64,000 bases of DNA, taken from contig BDDD01000575.1 in the NCBI GenBank assembly GCA_001972305.1, forward strand, positions 310,001 through 374,000, given 5' to 3'. Shown one piece after another: positions 48,133 through 61,557 of the stretch (positions within the stretch are counted from its first letter, which is position 1; every line of letters starts with the position of its first letter). Both the position numbers and the translations under genes were made by a program. Under the pieces are notes generated by a model. The model was not told the DNA's origin, did not search any database, and was given only the letters and a program-made list of their open reading frames with translations. Origin of the DNA: Cephalotus follicularis (taxonomy: Eukaryota; Streptophyta; Magnoliopsida; Oxalidales; Cephalotaceae).

Positions 48133-48604
48133 TACTCTAGAAATAGATAACCTATGGTGGGTCGGTTCAGTGTCGTGCCTCTGCACGCACCCTGCATCAG
48201 TTTTAGGGTAAAACGCAAATGGTAATTAGATGATCCATCCTCCTTTACAATTTGGAGCAAGCATAACACGACAAGTCTTTGCGGTTCATAAATTTCCCCA
48301 ATAGAGTGAACCTATGACTTGTAAATTTTGTCACAAGGGAGTAAGGATCTCCTTCTCATAACCTCTCAGGCAAGAGTACCAACCCTTTACGGACAGGGCA
48401 CTATATGTGTATTCAGTTGACATGGTGATCAACTGATCTGTTGAAACGGTTTGGGATAATACATATAGCCAGATGCCACTATTTACTAAATATGCACAAT
48501 TGACCGCGAATGGAACTAAGAATGTACGATTCAAGAGTGTTTCATATGCTGAGAACATATATCTGCAGCCTCCTCGTGGCTTGCAGGGACACCCTAATCT
48601 AAAA

Positions 48605-51214
48605 ATCTCCCACTTGGCCCTACAGGCACGAAGACCTATAGCCTAAGCATATCTCACTCTAGCACTGCTCATGGCTTTGGTCAGTGGGTTTGCTATGTTC
48701 GCTTCCTGCGCGACTCTCTCTATGGTGACATATGCTCTCATGATGTCTCCTATATTTCCTCAATAACATCTCTTTCGAAATGTTACATTTATCCATGATC
48801 TCCATGGTCAAATGATACCGTCACTGTATATGTTTGGGTGGTAATGAGATTCGGGTTCCATGGTTTGTGCAAAGCCCTATCATCATTCTTATGTTGCACA
48901 ATTGGACAACAATGGATAGAATCATATAAAGTTCTGAAATGAACTTCCGCTGCCAAACCAGCTATCATAACCAGCATCACAGGTTGCAATATACTTTGAT
49001 TCTTTGGTGGAGTCTACAGTCATTGACTGCCACAAACTCATCCCACTCACACAACACTTCCATTCAGGACCAACACATATCCTGAAATGGATTTGTGATC
49101 ATCCGGATCACAGTTTAAACTATAGTTGAACCAACTCTTACGTCTCGATTCACTATATTCTCGAACTGTCAAGAAATAATCTTGAGTCTTTCACAGGCAT
49201 TATGACCTCATGATAATGTCCCAATGTCTCTTACAGGGACTGGACTGAAATAGAGTAGCCACACCCTTCGGCATATCGACATCAAGCTTAGTACGAACTA
49301 TGGCATACATGATGGAGCTTTCAGCCAAAGCTTAACGCTGCCTAATCATGTGTGTCCTCTCCTCAGAAGTCCTGGAAGATATCCTCTTGGAAAGGTGAAT
49401 TCCTTGGGTAATTGGCAGTAAGCTATATATGGAATTCATTCCATACCATTTCAGCTACCTACTGATGTACTGACTTTGGGAAAGTCCAAGCAATCTACTC
49501 GATCTACTCTTCAGATCTTCATTCTCGAAAACATAGAAAGACTTTCCCAAATCCTTTACGGAGAAGTTCTTGGTTAACTGTACTTCAAAATACCCACATC
49601 ATTCTCTATGTGCAGTACGTCATCTACATACAGTACCAAGAAAGTGATTTCTGGGTTATCCTATTTCTGGTAGACATTAGGCTTATGCATATATCTGGTG
49701 AAATCAAAATGGATATTTCAACTACGGAATGCTTGCTTAAGGTCGTCGACCTTGGGAGCTTGCACCTCTTGTGCAAATCCTCCTCGGATGTAAACCCCTC
49801 TGGTTTGGAACATTTAGATGTCCTCCTCAAGATAGCCACTCTTGCAGACCGTCTTGGCATCCTTTTACCACAACTCATTATCACAATGAGTGGCAAAAAG
49901 AAGCATAATCCGAATGGACTAAAGCATTGCAACTGGTGATAAAGTTCTCAGTATACAGACCTCTTGTCTTAATGTATATCCTTTCGATAACAATTGCGCT
50001 TTAAAGGTTTCAAGCTTTACCATAAACGTCAATCTTCCTCTTGAAGATTTACTTAGCATCTGATAGGGTTTTAAGCCTTCGATTGCGTATACCAAGTCTC
50101 TCACTTGATAGGCGTACATGGAGTCCATTTCGGATTTCATCATCTCTTACCATGTCCTGGAATTAGTGCTTTTCACTGGTTGCATGTAGCTGACAGGCTG
50201 GTCATCTCGCTGACGTTAGGTTCGTCAGTGCCTTTATGGGAAAACCTTATTTCTCAAGTGCTGTAAAAAACCTTTGCCTGATCTCCTCATTAGAGGAGTG
50301 CCTTACTGAGACTTTATCTTAGATTGGGATCCTTTCCCAATTATGTCTTTAGAGGAATAAACCTCTAGTTCCTTATCATCCTATAGGTTTCTACCTGGTG
50401 AAAACTCTCTTAGTTTCATTTTACTCCTACTGCTTCCTGCAATCAGGTATTCGTTCCTAAGAATTTTACAGTACGCAAAACAAAATCATCTTTGTTTGCT
50501 GGGATGGTATAAGTGACATCTTAAGCTCTCCTTAGAATATCTTACTAACCGACAATGATCCATTCACGTCTCCACCTTAGAAGGTTTTCACCTTCTTATA
50601 TAAGCTAGACAGCCTTTAACCAACCGATGGTTTAGGATGGGTTTCCTCCATGTATGATCTCCTTGATCATATGATATCCTCTCGATATTGGAGGGGACAA
50701 ATTCCAAGGAATCCAGATTTGGATATGCTCTGTCAACTACAGTGCATGACCCAATAATAAGATTTGGAAGATGTATAAAAGACATAATGGACCTTACCAC
50801 TAACTACTTCTTGTCATAAATCCATGACTCTTTCGTAGGATTTTAGACATGTCTTTCTCCCGAAACAATTAGCAAAACCGTGATAAAACATCGGTGAAGG
50901 AATTGAAGTGGTGAAAACCTTCATTTGCATTGATCGACATTGGTTCACTATCCTTTCTCAACATTCAGAGAAAGGAGATTAGGTCATCAAACCAATCACA
51001 CATGGTGCACACGTTGGAAAGGGCCACATGTCCTGGATGTCCAATAGAACATCCTTAACCATTGTGTCTTCCTAGCACCACTAGGATGACCTAATTTTCA
51101 ATGCAATAAGTATGAAGGATTTATATCAAATGTCATTTATTAATTTTTTCCTTGAATTGTTAATGTAATGTAATGGTAATTGTATAAGACGTTGATCGCT
51201 TTAGTCCAAGTGCC
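48605..51214 (-). pseudogene. Copia element F: RNase H, RT and integrase remains
   Basis: Strongly decayed pol sequence, parallel to element A. Recognisable traces are an RT segment near 49919-50143 (MMKSEMDSMYAYQV and LETFKAQLLSKGYTLRQ, like A's AMKSEMNSMYSNQV and ETYKARLVAKGYRQ), an RT/connection region near 49250-49620, and an integrase end near 50740-50800 (MVRSIMSFIHLPN). Many breaks. It ends at 51214 with the left target duplication of G. Confidence 0.8.
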
Positions 51215-52526
51215 TGTCACACCCCGTTCAAGAGAAACGTAACATTGAAGCGGTAAAGGAAATTAACATAAAGTACAGCTCATGCAATGTCCATAAAATT
51301 TAAAACTTTTAAACAAACTGTCAGTTGCGGAAGCATAACAAGTTCATAAGTTGTAAACCGTAACGTGCGTCCCATACCGCACGCTACTCAAACGCAAGTC
51401 AAGAAGTTAATCACCCATAAAACGGAGCGTGAAGTACAGTACAAGTTTAAATTCCTTCAGAAACAGAACCATAACAACAGTACAACCTAAACCCTTAACC
51501 ATCACAGGTTTAATACAAAGCAGAAGAAGTAAAATCAAGAATACAACAACTTGATCTTCGCCCATGTCGGTCTGACCTGTCCACTACATCAATCTGTAAA
51601 GCAGGGGGTTAGCCTTTATCCTCACTCGGCCAAGTCATAGTAGTAAATCGGGATCAACATAATGCATGTCATGATATGAATGCATTAATGATGCAGTGCA
51701 GTGGAGACACAGTTTATACATATATGAAAAAATATATATACGTATAACAGTCTAGTAAGATATCAGTGATACATATATAAGAAATATACGTATACAGTAA
51801 CAGTACAGTAGTAACCCGGCCAGGGCTACATCATCAAACACAGTAATGTCTGAGAGGGAGCAACAGGCAGTACAGTATGTCCGCATAGGACCACAACAAC
51901 AGCATGTCCACATAGGACCACAACAGGCAGTATATAGCGCCGCCAACTCCTGGCCCCATGCTACACTCCCACTCCGGCCCCTACATCAGGCGATCGAGCG
52001 AGGCAACAGTACAGTGAGTAACCTAGCCATGGTCCTGGCCCCTAGGTACAACCCTACCACTAGTCATCGTTGGCTACCTCCGCCACGCAACTAGTAGCTC
52101 AAACACAAACACATAGCAATTCACAGAGCAAACAGTGAATTCAAACAGTAACAGTACAGTAAACAGTAATGATCATTTAGATCGACAATAGGCAATTGTT
52201 TCCCAAGATGTTTCCAAAATGACAACATTTGAAAATAGACATTTTTAGTAGAAAATACAAACAGTTTCAGTGGTGTAAATTGTTTATCAGTTCGGTCGAA
52301 AATACGTTATTTAACCAATACATATTTTCATACTAAAAATATCATATTCCGAGTTCATATATGCATCTCTAAATGTCAATACTCTAGAAATCATAAACAA
52401 TTCACAAACAGTATACAATCCGGCAATAAACAGTGCATATGCAATGCATACATATGCTCAAATTCACCCTAACAGGAATCGGGACCGTTTCGTATCGTTA
52501 GAAGAAGAAAAACCCAAACAGTAACA

Positions 52527-52865
52527 AAGACGTCGATGTATTTCCAAAAGGCGTTGATGTCTTTTCCAACAGGCGTCGATGCCCAAGTTTCAGTATCAAC
52601 GCGTTCCTCAACATAAGGCATCGATGTCCATTTCATACGTGTCGACGCTCAGGGTCTGGAACCCTAAAACGACAGCTTATTGTTGATGGCGTCGACGCGT
52701 TAAGGTAGGAACCTTAGGCGTCGACGTCTTTCACGTCAAGGTCCAGGTAAGTGGTCTAGGGCGTCGATGTCTATCCATATACGTCGATCCCTTTAAATCA
52801 GTAACAAGGCAAAACTAAAAAGACGTCGATGTTCATTTAAAAGGCGTCGATGTCTTTTCCAACAG
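52527..52865. repeat. TCGA palindrome array 1, G 3' LTR
   Basis: A long array of GCGTCGATG, GCGTTGATG, ATCAACG, GCGTCGACG and related forms, the first four about 20-22 bp apart, then thinning over 300 bp. Confidence 0.82.
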
Positions 52866-53685
52866 TAGTCGTCTTCTACCTCACGACTTAACAAACAGTG
52901 GCCTTAACAACACAAAATTATGCATAACAACAGGTAATCAAGGCAAGGAATTAACATGCAGATACTCAAAACATATCTAGCATATTAGGGCATCAATCCA
53001 GTAAGAATATCATTCCAAGAATCATTCATTTTATATATCCAAAATCATAGACCATGCATGAGCATCAAACTCGAAATTACAGTATGGCTTTCCCCTACCT
53101 TTTGTTCCAAGTTAGGAACTGGAAGGTCCACCTCTTTTCGTTCCCAAACAGGTCCCAGCAGCCCCTCTAGGTCCGTCCCATAGCTCACCAGTGGTTCCAA
53201 GCTCCAAGCTCAACAATGGTGGAAACGTTTTCTCTCCTTTACTTACTATTTCCTCACACTCACAGTGTTCTCTCAAGTGTTGGTTCTATCTCCAACAATA
53301 GCAGCCGAAGGTAAGGGGTGAAGGATGTCTTTTATGCACTCACCCTTGTTTCTTCTTCCTTTGTGCTTGTTTGCAGGTCACATGTGTCTAGGGTACATCC
53401 CCATCTCTGCATGCCGCAGTTGGGTTCGTTTCCCAGTTCCTCATGCCAGACAGTGCCCCATTCATTCTATCCATCCCTTGCATGCTTGTTCCATTCTTCT
53501 TGCATTTGTTGCATGTCCACACACAAGCCCCACTTGTCCACATTATTTCAGCCATGCAGGTTAGGGAGTAAGGTGCATGCCCAACACGTCCTAACCCATG
53601 CCCCAAGGCACCTATAAAAGGCCCCATCTCGATATCCCCTCGCACATTATCTGTCAGCAGAGTAACATGCATGTCATTCGAAGTT

Positions 53686-53842
53686 AAGGCATCGACATCT
53701 TTCCAAAGACGTCGATGTCTTTCATTAATATTACACAAGGACGTCTATGTCCTCGTCCGGATCAATGTGCATGTGCATGCAGCTACGTGCGCCATTCTGC
53801 CCCAAAGGCATCGGCGTGATTATAAAGGAGTCGACGTGTTTC
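53686..53842. repeat. TCGA palindrome array 2, G 3' LTR
   Basis: Forms GGCATCGACATC, GACGTCGATGTC, GACGTCTATGTC, GGCATCGGCG and GAGTCGACG. Counterpart in the 5' LTR at 61223-61376. Confidence 0.8.
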
Positions 53843-54021
53843 CCCCAGAACAACGTCGTTTTAGCCCTTTTCACAATACTTTTAGCATTTAACACAATAA
53901 TTCAACATAATAGGGATGGGAACACATCACCAAACTCGGAAAATCCATCCTTTATTTAATTCCACAATTCAAGTACAATTACATTGTGAAATTATAATAC
54001 ATTAAAATCTCGGGCGTTACA

Positions 54022-54040
54022 TTCACCCCTCCTTCAAGGA
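54022..54040 (-). other. Polypurine tract of element G
   Basis: The minus strand reads GAAGGAGGGGTGAA next to the LTR start, almost the same as the B tract. Confidence 0.86.
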
Positions 54041-54066
54041 ATTTCGTCCTCAAAATTAAAGCAATT

Positions 54067-57000
54067 CTAGAACAAGTGCGGGTAGCGTTCTCGGATGTCC
54101 TCCTCCCGCTCCCAAGTTGCCTCATCAGGTTTGTGAAACTGCCACTGAATCTTGACCATGGAAATGGTTGGGTTCCTCAAAGTCTGCGTCTTCCGGTCGA
54201 GAATCCGCACAGGCAACTCCTCGCGAGATAGATCATCCTGTACCGGAACAATATCATAATCCAGGACATGTGACGGGTCCGGGATATATCTCCTCAGCAT
54301 AGATATATGGAAGAAGTCGTGTACATTTGATAGTGCAGGAGGTAAAGCAAGCTGACAAGCTACTTCCCCGACTCTCTCCAAAATCTCGAAAGGACCAATG
54401 TAGCGCGGAGCTAATTTGCCTTTCTTTCGGAACCTTTGCACACCCTTCCACGGCGAAACCTTCAAGAACACATGATCGCCCACACTGAAGGTTAAGGGCC
54501 TTCTCTTGACACTATCCGTATAGCTCTTCTGCCAACTCTGAGCAGCAAGCAGCTTCTTCTTGATCGTCCTGATCTTTTTGGAAGTTTCCTCCACCAGCTC
54601 AGTCCTGAGTAAAGGTCGCTCCCCGACCTCATCCGAACACACAGGAGATCTGCACTTCCTCCCATACAGTGACTCAAACGGTGCCATGCCGATACTGGAA
54701 TGATAGCTGTTATTGTAGGAAAACTCTATCAGAGGGATGCGATCCTCCCAGGTACCAGCAAAATCAATGACGCAAGCCCGCAGCATATCCTCCAAGGTCT
54801 GGATGGTACGCTCAGACTGCCCATCAGTCTGAGGGTGGAAGGCAGTACTCAAGTTCAGCTTGGTCCCGAAAGCTGTCTGGAATCTCTTCCAGTAGTTGGA
54901 AGTGAAGATGGCATCTCTGTCGCATACAATACTGACTGGAACACCGTGTAATCTCACTATCTCCTTCACATACAAATGAGCTAGCTTGCTCGCAGGATCA
55001 GCAACATGTGTAGGCAGAAAGTGTGCTGATTTGGTGAGTCTATCCACGACGACCCACACGGCATTATGACGGTTCCGAGTCAGAGGAAATCCCGAAACGA
55101 AATCCATCGTAACATGTTCCCACTTCCACTCTGGAATGGGCAAGGGCTGCAGCAAACCTGCCGGTCTCTGGTGCTCGGCCTTAACTGTCTGGCAAGTCAA
55201 ACACCTTGCCACATACTCAGCGATCTCCCGCTTCATGCCAGGCCACCAGTAACACTTCTTCATGTCTTGATACATCTTCGTGCTACCCGGGTGAATACTA
55301 TACACAGATTTATGAGCCCCGCGAAGTAGCTCATCCTTCACTCTAGGCTCATTTGGAAGACATACACGCCCCCAATATCTTATAATACCATCATCATGTA
55401 CCCCAAAATCAGACTCCGAATCCAGACTCTCTCGAATCCTCTGCAGTTCAGGATCATGTGGTTGTGCATCTTTGATGCGATGCGGTAACACTGGTTCTAC
55501 CCACATGTCGGCTAGAAAGATCCCCGGTGACTGATTGAATGGAGACCATTCTTGGAAGTCTTCCAGCATCTTCCATTGTGACACCATTGCACTAGCAAGC
55601 ATAGCCTTGCGGCTCAAGGCATCAGTGACCACATTTGCCTTCCCCGGGTGATACTGGACACTGTAATCATAATCATTGAAGAACTCTACCCACCTGCATT
55701 GTCTCATGTTCAGCGTATCTTGACAAAATAGATACCTCAAGCTTTTATGATCGGTGAAGATCTCAAACTGCACCCCATAAAGGTAATGCCTCCACTTCTG
55801 AAGGGCGAAGATAATAGCTGCAAGCTCAAGGTCATGAGTTGGGTAATTTTCTTCATACGGCTTAAGCTTCCTCGAGGCATATGCAATCACTCTGCCTCGC
55901 TGCATCAACACACAGCCCAAACCCTTACCCGATGCATCGCTGTAAACTACAAAGCCTTTATTACCCTCGGGTAATGCCAAGATAGGAGCGGAAACCAACC
56001 GGTCCTTCAGCTCACGAAAACTAGCCTCACAGTCTTCGTCCCAGACAAAAAGAGTCTTCTTCTGGGTCAGTCTGGTCAAGGGTTCACCTATCCGTGAAAA
56101 GTTCTGGATGAACCTCCGGTAATATCCCGCCAACCCAAGGAAACTGCGCACCTCCGTCACATTCTTTGGTTGCGGCCAGTCTCTCACTACTTCAGTCTTT
56201 GGCGGATCCACCGTCAAGCCTTCTCCAGATACTATGTGACCGAGAAAGATCACATGGTCAAGCCAGAACTCGCACTTGCTGAACTTGGCATACAATCGAT
56301 GTTCTCTGAGAATCTGCAATACCATCCTCAGATGCCGACTGTGCTCCTCCTCACTCCTCGAGTATACCGGTATATCATCAATAAATACCACAACAAACTG
56401 GTCCAGGTACGGTCGAAATATGTCATTCATCAATGACATAAAAGCTGCCGGTACATTGGTAACACCAAACGGCATCACCAAGAACTCGTAGTGACCATAC
56501 CATGTTGGGAAGGCAGTCTTCTCAACGTCCCCTTCCCTTATTCTGAACTGGTGGTAACCCGATCTCAAATCGAGCTTAGAAAACACCCTCGATCCCTGCA
56601 ACTGATCAGACAAATCCTCAATATGGGGTAAAGGATATTTATTCTTGATAGTTTCCTTGTTCAACATTTGGTAATCGATACATAGCCTCATCGACCCATC
56701 CTTCTTCTTGACGAACAACACCGGTGCACCCCATGGAGAAACACTGGGTCTTACAAAACCTTTATCAATCAGGTCCTGTAACTGTAGCTTCAACTCTCGC
56801 AACTCAGCCGGAGCCATCCGATAGGGTGATTTAGAGATAGGACCCATTCCAGGAACAAGATCAATAACGAACTCCATACTCCTCTTGGGTGGTAAGGACC
56901 CCAATTCATCAGGAAACACATCCGAAAATTCGTACACAACTGGAATTTCCTCCAAGCTCAAACCTTTCTCCTTCCTTCGGTCAATAACATATGCCAAATA

Positions 57001-58629
57001 TCCCTCGCATCCCTTCTCCAGATATCTCGATGCTCGGATAAAAGATATGATCGGTGTCGCGAATCCCTTGTCTCCCTTGAACTGAAAAGTTGTTCCGTCG
57101 AGCAGACAAAAATCCACAGTCTTATGGTAACAATCCATACGAGCACGGTGTGCCGATAGCCAATCTATCCCCAATATCACATCGAAGTCACGGAGAGGCA
57201 GTACAATCAGATCTGCATATAATGGAATGCCTGCCATAGACATCTCACAACTCCTATATACCGAGTCAGTATACATAGAAGTCCCAGTCGGTGTGCTCAC
57301 ATGAAGTATATAAGATAAGCAGTCAGGGGTAACATCTAAGCAAGATGCAAAATTTGCAGATATAAATGAATGTAATGCACCTAAATCCATCAGTACTCTA
57401 GTAGAATAACCATATATATACAGAGTACCTCCAACAACAGAAGTCGACTCTGGAACCTCAGTCTGAACAAGTACAAAAATTCTACCTTTTGCGATGCCCT
57501 TGCCGGTATCCCTCCTCTGTGATGGTCCCGCAGCCGCACCACTGCTGCTCCCCAGCCCAGTAGGCACTGTAGCAGAACTCTTCGGGCAGTCCTTCACCGA
57601 ATGACCCGGTGCCCCGCACATCAAACACCAGCCATTGAACTTCTGGCAATCTTTCTGTCGGTGGCCGGTACGACCACAGTAAAAGCATCCTCCAGATCTA
57701 GCATTACTCCCCTGGCTGGGAGTACCCTGTGAAGCCGTCTGATGAGACTTGTTCTTTGACGACTTCGTCGGAGAACCACCATCTTTCCACTTTGATGATG
57801 CTGGTTGGGACTGTGTAGGACTCTGTTTACTCTCCTTTGCGCGAGCTCTCTCAGCCCGGTCCTCACTGGATATCGTCTCCAGCAGTCTAGCTTTCTGAGC
57901 AACCTCCACATAGGTCCTCAGCTCCATGGCTCTAATACTTGACCGAAGATCCGGTCGCAACCCTCTCAAGAACCGCCGTATCTTTTTCGCTTCGTCAACT
58001 ACCAGATAAGGTGAATGTCTGGCCAGCTCCATGAATCTTGCTTGATATTCAGCAACAGTCATCTCTCCCGGTCTTAACTCCAAGTGCTCAGTCTCTCGCC
58101 GCTCTTGCTCAATATATGCAACATAAGTCTCCAGGAACTCTGTCTGGAATCTGTCCCAAGTACCGTCCAGTACCTGTGTCTCCCATTTTGCCCTAACCAT
58201 CTCCCACCAATGAGTGGCCTCACCCCATAATCGGTACACAGCAAATTTCAGCTTCTGAGCATCAGTACAGTCTATCTCCTAAAAGATATTCTCCAGGTCC
58301 TGTAGCCATCTCTCAGCAATCGTAGCATCCAGTTCCCCCTTGAAGCTGGGGGGATTCAGCCTCATGAACTTCTCGATATCTCTCCCAAAACCATCCTCTC
58401 CCGGGCAGTGGTCGGGAGCCCTATGCTGCGGTCGAGCTTGCACGTGGTACTGGCGCATCTCCTCCGCACTAGCCCTTTTAAAGGCCATCTGTTGCTTAAA
58501 ATAGTCTGCGATCTGAGCCATCGGATCTCTGTCATCCTGGGGAATATTCATTCTTCGCGGAACATTTTCCTCCTCAGGGGCATTAGCTCCAGTAGCTCTA
58601 GCCCTAGCCCGAGTTCTCCTTCGGTCCAT
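54067..58629 (-). pseudogene. Gypsy element G: gag-pol polyprotein region
   Basis: Coding region of the best-preserved element. Gag starts at 58629 with MDRRRTRARARATGANAPEE, then the capsid-like segment ([30 protein letters not shown]). Two CCHC zinc knuckles at about 57586-57687 ([14 protein letters not shown] and [14 protein letters not shown]). Protease near 57387. RT with FIDD near 56382. RNase H at about 55722-55950. Integrase HHCC at about 55194-55314 and catalytic D, D, E near 55104, 54921 and 54813. [11 protein letters not shown] near 54396 and chromodomain-like end [17 protein letters not shown] at about 54070-54207. A frame of about 1390 codons is open. The region looks nearly whole, with about one break. 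Confidence 0.92.
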
Positions 58630-58722
58630 TTTCCTATAAGAAGATTAACAGTCAGTCACGACTTAGGAAAACAATTAATTAATTGCCAAGGAACTTATCC
58701 TAGCTAAGCATATTTGGAATAT

Positions 58723-58734
58723 GCTCTGATACCA
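58723..58734 (-). other. Primer binding site of element G
   Basis: The minus strand reads TGGTATCAGAGC, a perfect match to the initiator-Met tRNA complement, four bases inside the LTR. Confidence 0.93.
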
Positions 58735-60052
58735 CTGTTGTCACACCCCCTTCAAGAGAAACGTAACATTAAAGCGGTAAAGGCAATTAACATAAAGTAC
58801 AGCTCATTCAATGCCCATAAAATTTAAAACTTTTAAACAAACTGTCAGTTGCGGAAGCATAACAGGTTCACAAGCTATAAACCGTAACATGCGTCCCATA
58901 CTGCAAGCTACTCAAACGCAAGTCAAGAAGTTAATCGCCCATAAAACAGAGCGTGAAGTACAGTACAAGTTTAAATTCCTCCAGAAACAGATTCATAACA
59001 ACAGTACAACCTAAACCCATAATCATCACAGGTTTAATACAAAGCAGAAGAAGTGAAATCAAGAATACAACAACTTGATCTTCACCCATGTCGGTCTGAC
59101 CGGTCCACTGCATCAATCTGTAAAGTAGGGGGTTAGCCTTTGTCCTCACTCGGCCAAGTCATAACAGTAAATTGGGATCAACATAATGCATGTCATGATA
59201 TGAATGCATTAATGATGCAGTGCAGTGGAGACCCAGTTTATACATATATGAAAAAATATATATACGTATAACAGTCTAGTAAGATATCAGTGATACATAT
59301 ATAAGAAATATATGTATGCAGTAACAGTACAGTAGTAACCCGGTCAGGGCTACATCATCAAACACAGTAATGTCCGAGAAGGACCAACAGGCAGTACAGT
59401 ATGTCCGCATAGGACCACAACAATAGTATGTCCACATAGGACCATAACAGGCAGTATATAGCGCCGCCAACTCCTGGCCCCACGCTACACTCCCACTCCG
59501 GCCCCTACATCAGGCGATCGAGCGAGGCAACAGTACAGTGAGTAACCTAGCCATGCTCCTGGCCCCTAGGTACAACCCTACCACTAGTCATCACTGGCAA
59601 CCTCCGCCACGCAACTAGTAGCTCAAACAAAAACACATAGCAATTCACAGAGCAAACAGTGAATTAAAACAGTAACAGTACAGTAAACAATAATGATCGT
59701 TAAGATCGACAACAGGTAGTTGTTTCCCAAGTTGTTTCCAAAATGACAACATTTGAAAATAGACATTTTCAGTAGAAAATACAAACAGTTTCAGTGGTGT
59801 AAATTTTTTATCAGTTCGGTCGAAAATACGTTATTTAACGAATACATATTTTCATACTCAAAATATCATATTCCGATTTCGTATATGCATCTCTAAATGT
59901 CAATACTTTAGAAATCATAAACAATTCACAAACAGTATACAATCAGGCAATAAACAGTGCATATGCAATGCATACATATGCTCAAATGTACCCTAACAGG
60001 AATCGGGATCATCTCGTATCGTTAGAAGAAGAAAAACCCAAATAGTAACAAA

Positions 60053-60385
60053 GACGTCGATGTCTTTCCAAAAAGCGTCGATGTCTTTTCCAACAGGCGT
60101 CGATGTCCAAGTTTCAGTATCAACGCCTTCCTCAACAGAAAGCGTCGATGTCCATTTCATACGCATCGACGCTCAGGGTCTGGAACGCTAAAACGACAGC
60201 GTATTGTTGATGGCGTCGACGCGTTAAGGTAGGAACCTTAGGCATCGACGTCTTTCACGTCAAGGTCCAGGTAGGTGGTCTAGGGCATCGATGTCTATCC
60301 ATATACGTTGATCCCTTTCAATCAGTAACAAGGCAAAACTAAAAAGACGTCGATGTTCATTTAAAAGGCGTCGATGTCTTTTCCA
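60053..60385. repeat. TCGA palindrome array 1, G 5' LTR
   Basis: Cores at 60057, 60078 and 60100 (21 and 22 bp apart), then further GCGTCGATG, GCATCGACG and GCGTCGACG forms. Counterpart of 52527-52865. Confidence 0.83.
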
Positions 60386-61222
60386 ACAGTAGTCATCTTC
60401 TACCTCACGACTTAACAAACAGTGGCCTTAACAACCTAAAATTATGCATAACAACAGGTAATCGAGGCAAGGAATTAACATGCAGATACTCAAAACATAT
60501 CTAGCATATTATGGCATCAATCCAGTAACAGTATCTTTCCAAGAATCATGCATTTTATATATCCAAAATCATAGACCATGCATGAGCATCAAACTCGAAA
60601 TTACAGTATGGCTTTCCCCTACCTTTTGCTCCAAGTGAGGAACTGGAAGGTCCACCTCTTTTCATTCCCAAAGAGGTCCCAGCAGCCCCTCTAGGTCTGT
60701 CCCGTAGCTGCACCAGTGGTTCCAAGCTCCAAGCTCCAAGCTCAACAATGGTGGAAACGTTTTCTCTCCTTTACTTACTGTTTCCTCACACTCACAGTGT
60801 TCTCTCAAGTGTTGGTTCTGTCTCCAACAATAGCAGCTTAAGGTAAGGGGTGAAGGATGTATTTTATTCACTCACCCTTGTTTCTTCTTCCTTTGTGCTT
60901 GTTTTCAGGTCACATGTGTCTAGGGTACATCCCCATCTCTGCATGCCGCAGTTGGGTTCGTTTCCCAGTCCCTCATGCCAGACAGTGCCCCATTCATTCT
61001 ATCCATCCCTTGCATGGACACATGTTCCATTCTTCTTGCATTTGTTGCATGTCCACACACAAGCCACACTTGTCCACGTTATTTTAGCCATGCAGGTTAT
61101 GGAGTATGGTGCATGCCCAACACGTCCTAACCCATGCCCCAAGGCGCCTGCAAAAGGCCCCATCTCGATTTCCCCTCGCACGTTATCTTTCAATAGAGTA
61201 ACATGCATGTCATTCGAAGTTA

Positions 61223-61378
61223 AGGCATCGACGTCTTTCCAAAGACGCCGATGTCTTTCATTAATATTACACAAGGACGTCGATGTCCTCGGCCGGATCG
61301 ATGTGCATGTGCATGCAGCTACGTGCGCCATTCTTCCTCAAAGGCGTCGACGTGATTATAAAGGAGTCGACGTGTTTC
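61223..61378. repeat. TCGA palindrome array 2, G 5' LTR
   Basis: Forms GGCATCGACGTC, GACGCCGATGTC, GACGTCGATGTC, GGCGTCGACG and GAGTCGACG. Better preserved than the 3' LTR counterpart. Confidence 0.8.
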
Positions 61379-61557
61379 CCCCAGAACAACGTCGTTTTAG
61401 CCCTTTTCACAATACTTTTAGCATTTAACACAATAATTCAACATAATAGGGATGAGAAAACATCACCAAACTCGGAAAATCCATCCTTTATTTAATTCCA
61501 CAATTCAAGTACAATTACATCGTGAAATTATAATACATGAAAATCTCTGGCGTTACA

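Larger units (their letters stand above)
44372..48604 (-). repeat. 3' LTR of copia element F, with nested solo LTR
   Basis: About 2440 bp once the solo LTR at 46340-48127 and one duplication copy are set aside. Parts at 45690-46339 and 48133-48604 match 1-1114. The outer part (44600-45420) is unusually GC-rich and holds a perfect hairpin. The 1-1114 copy ends at the window edge, so the outer half has no second copy to confirm it. Confidence 0.7.
51215..54021 (-). repeat. 3' LTR of element G
   Basis: 2807 bp from TGTCACACCCC to GCGTTACA; pairs with 58739-61557. Confidence 0.92.
51215..61557 (-). mobile_element. Ty3/gypsy chromovirus element G, nearly whole
   Basis: Minus-strand gypsy element of the B family, in the pol of copia F, with the perfect duplication GTGCC (51210-51214 and 61558-61562). 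On the minus strand the LTRs start TGTAACGCC and end GGTGTGACA. It has both LTRs (51215-54021, 58739-61557), PBS, gag, pol with chromodomain and polypurine tract in normal order. About one break is apparent in the coding region. LTR differences are about 4-6 percent over the parts I compared, so it is not a very recent insertion. With the often used rate of 1.3e-8 per site per year that is roughly 1.5-2 million years; the rate may not fit this species. Confidence 0.93.
58739..61557 (-). repeat. 5' LTR of element G
   Basis: 2819 bp, ending CGTTACA before GTGCC. Contains in reverse the GCCGAGTGAGGACAAAGGCT block shared with B. Confidence 0.92.

Noticed and set aside
52527-52865. CRISPR-like look of regularly spaced short repeats
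   Set aside because: Repeats are only 8-10 bp with similar spacers, lie in plant LTRs, and no cas-like gene is present.
53318-53617. Plus-strand frames in G LTRs (also 60850-61428)
   Set aside because: Antisense to G, low-complexity S/H/C-rich text without a domain; best seen as LTR sequence. The longer frame at 60850 spans the TCGA array.
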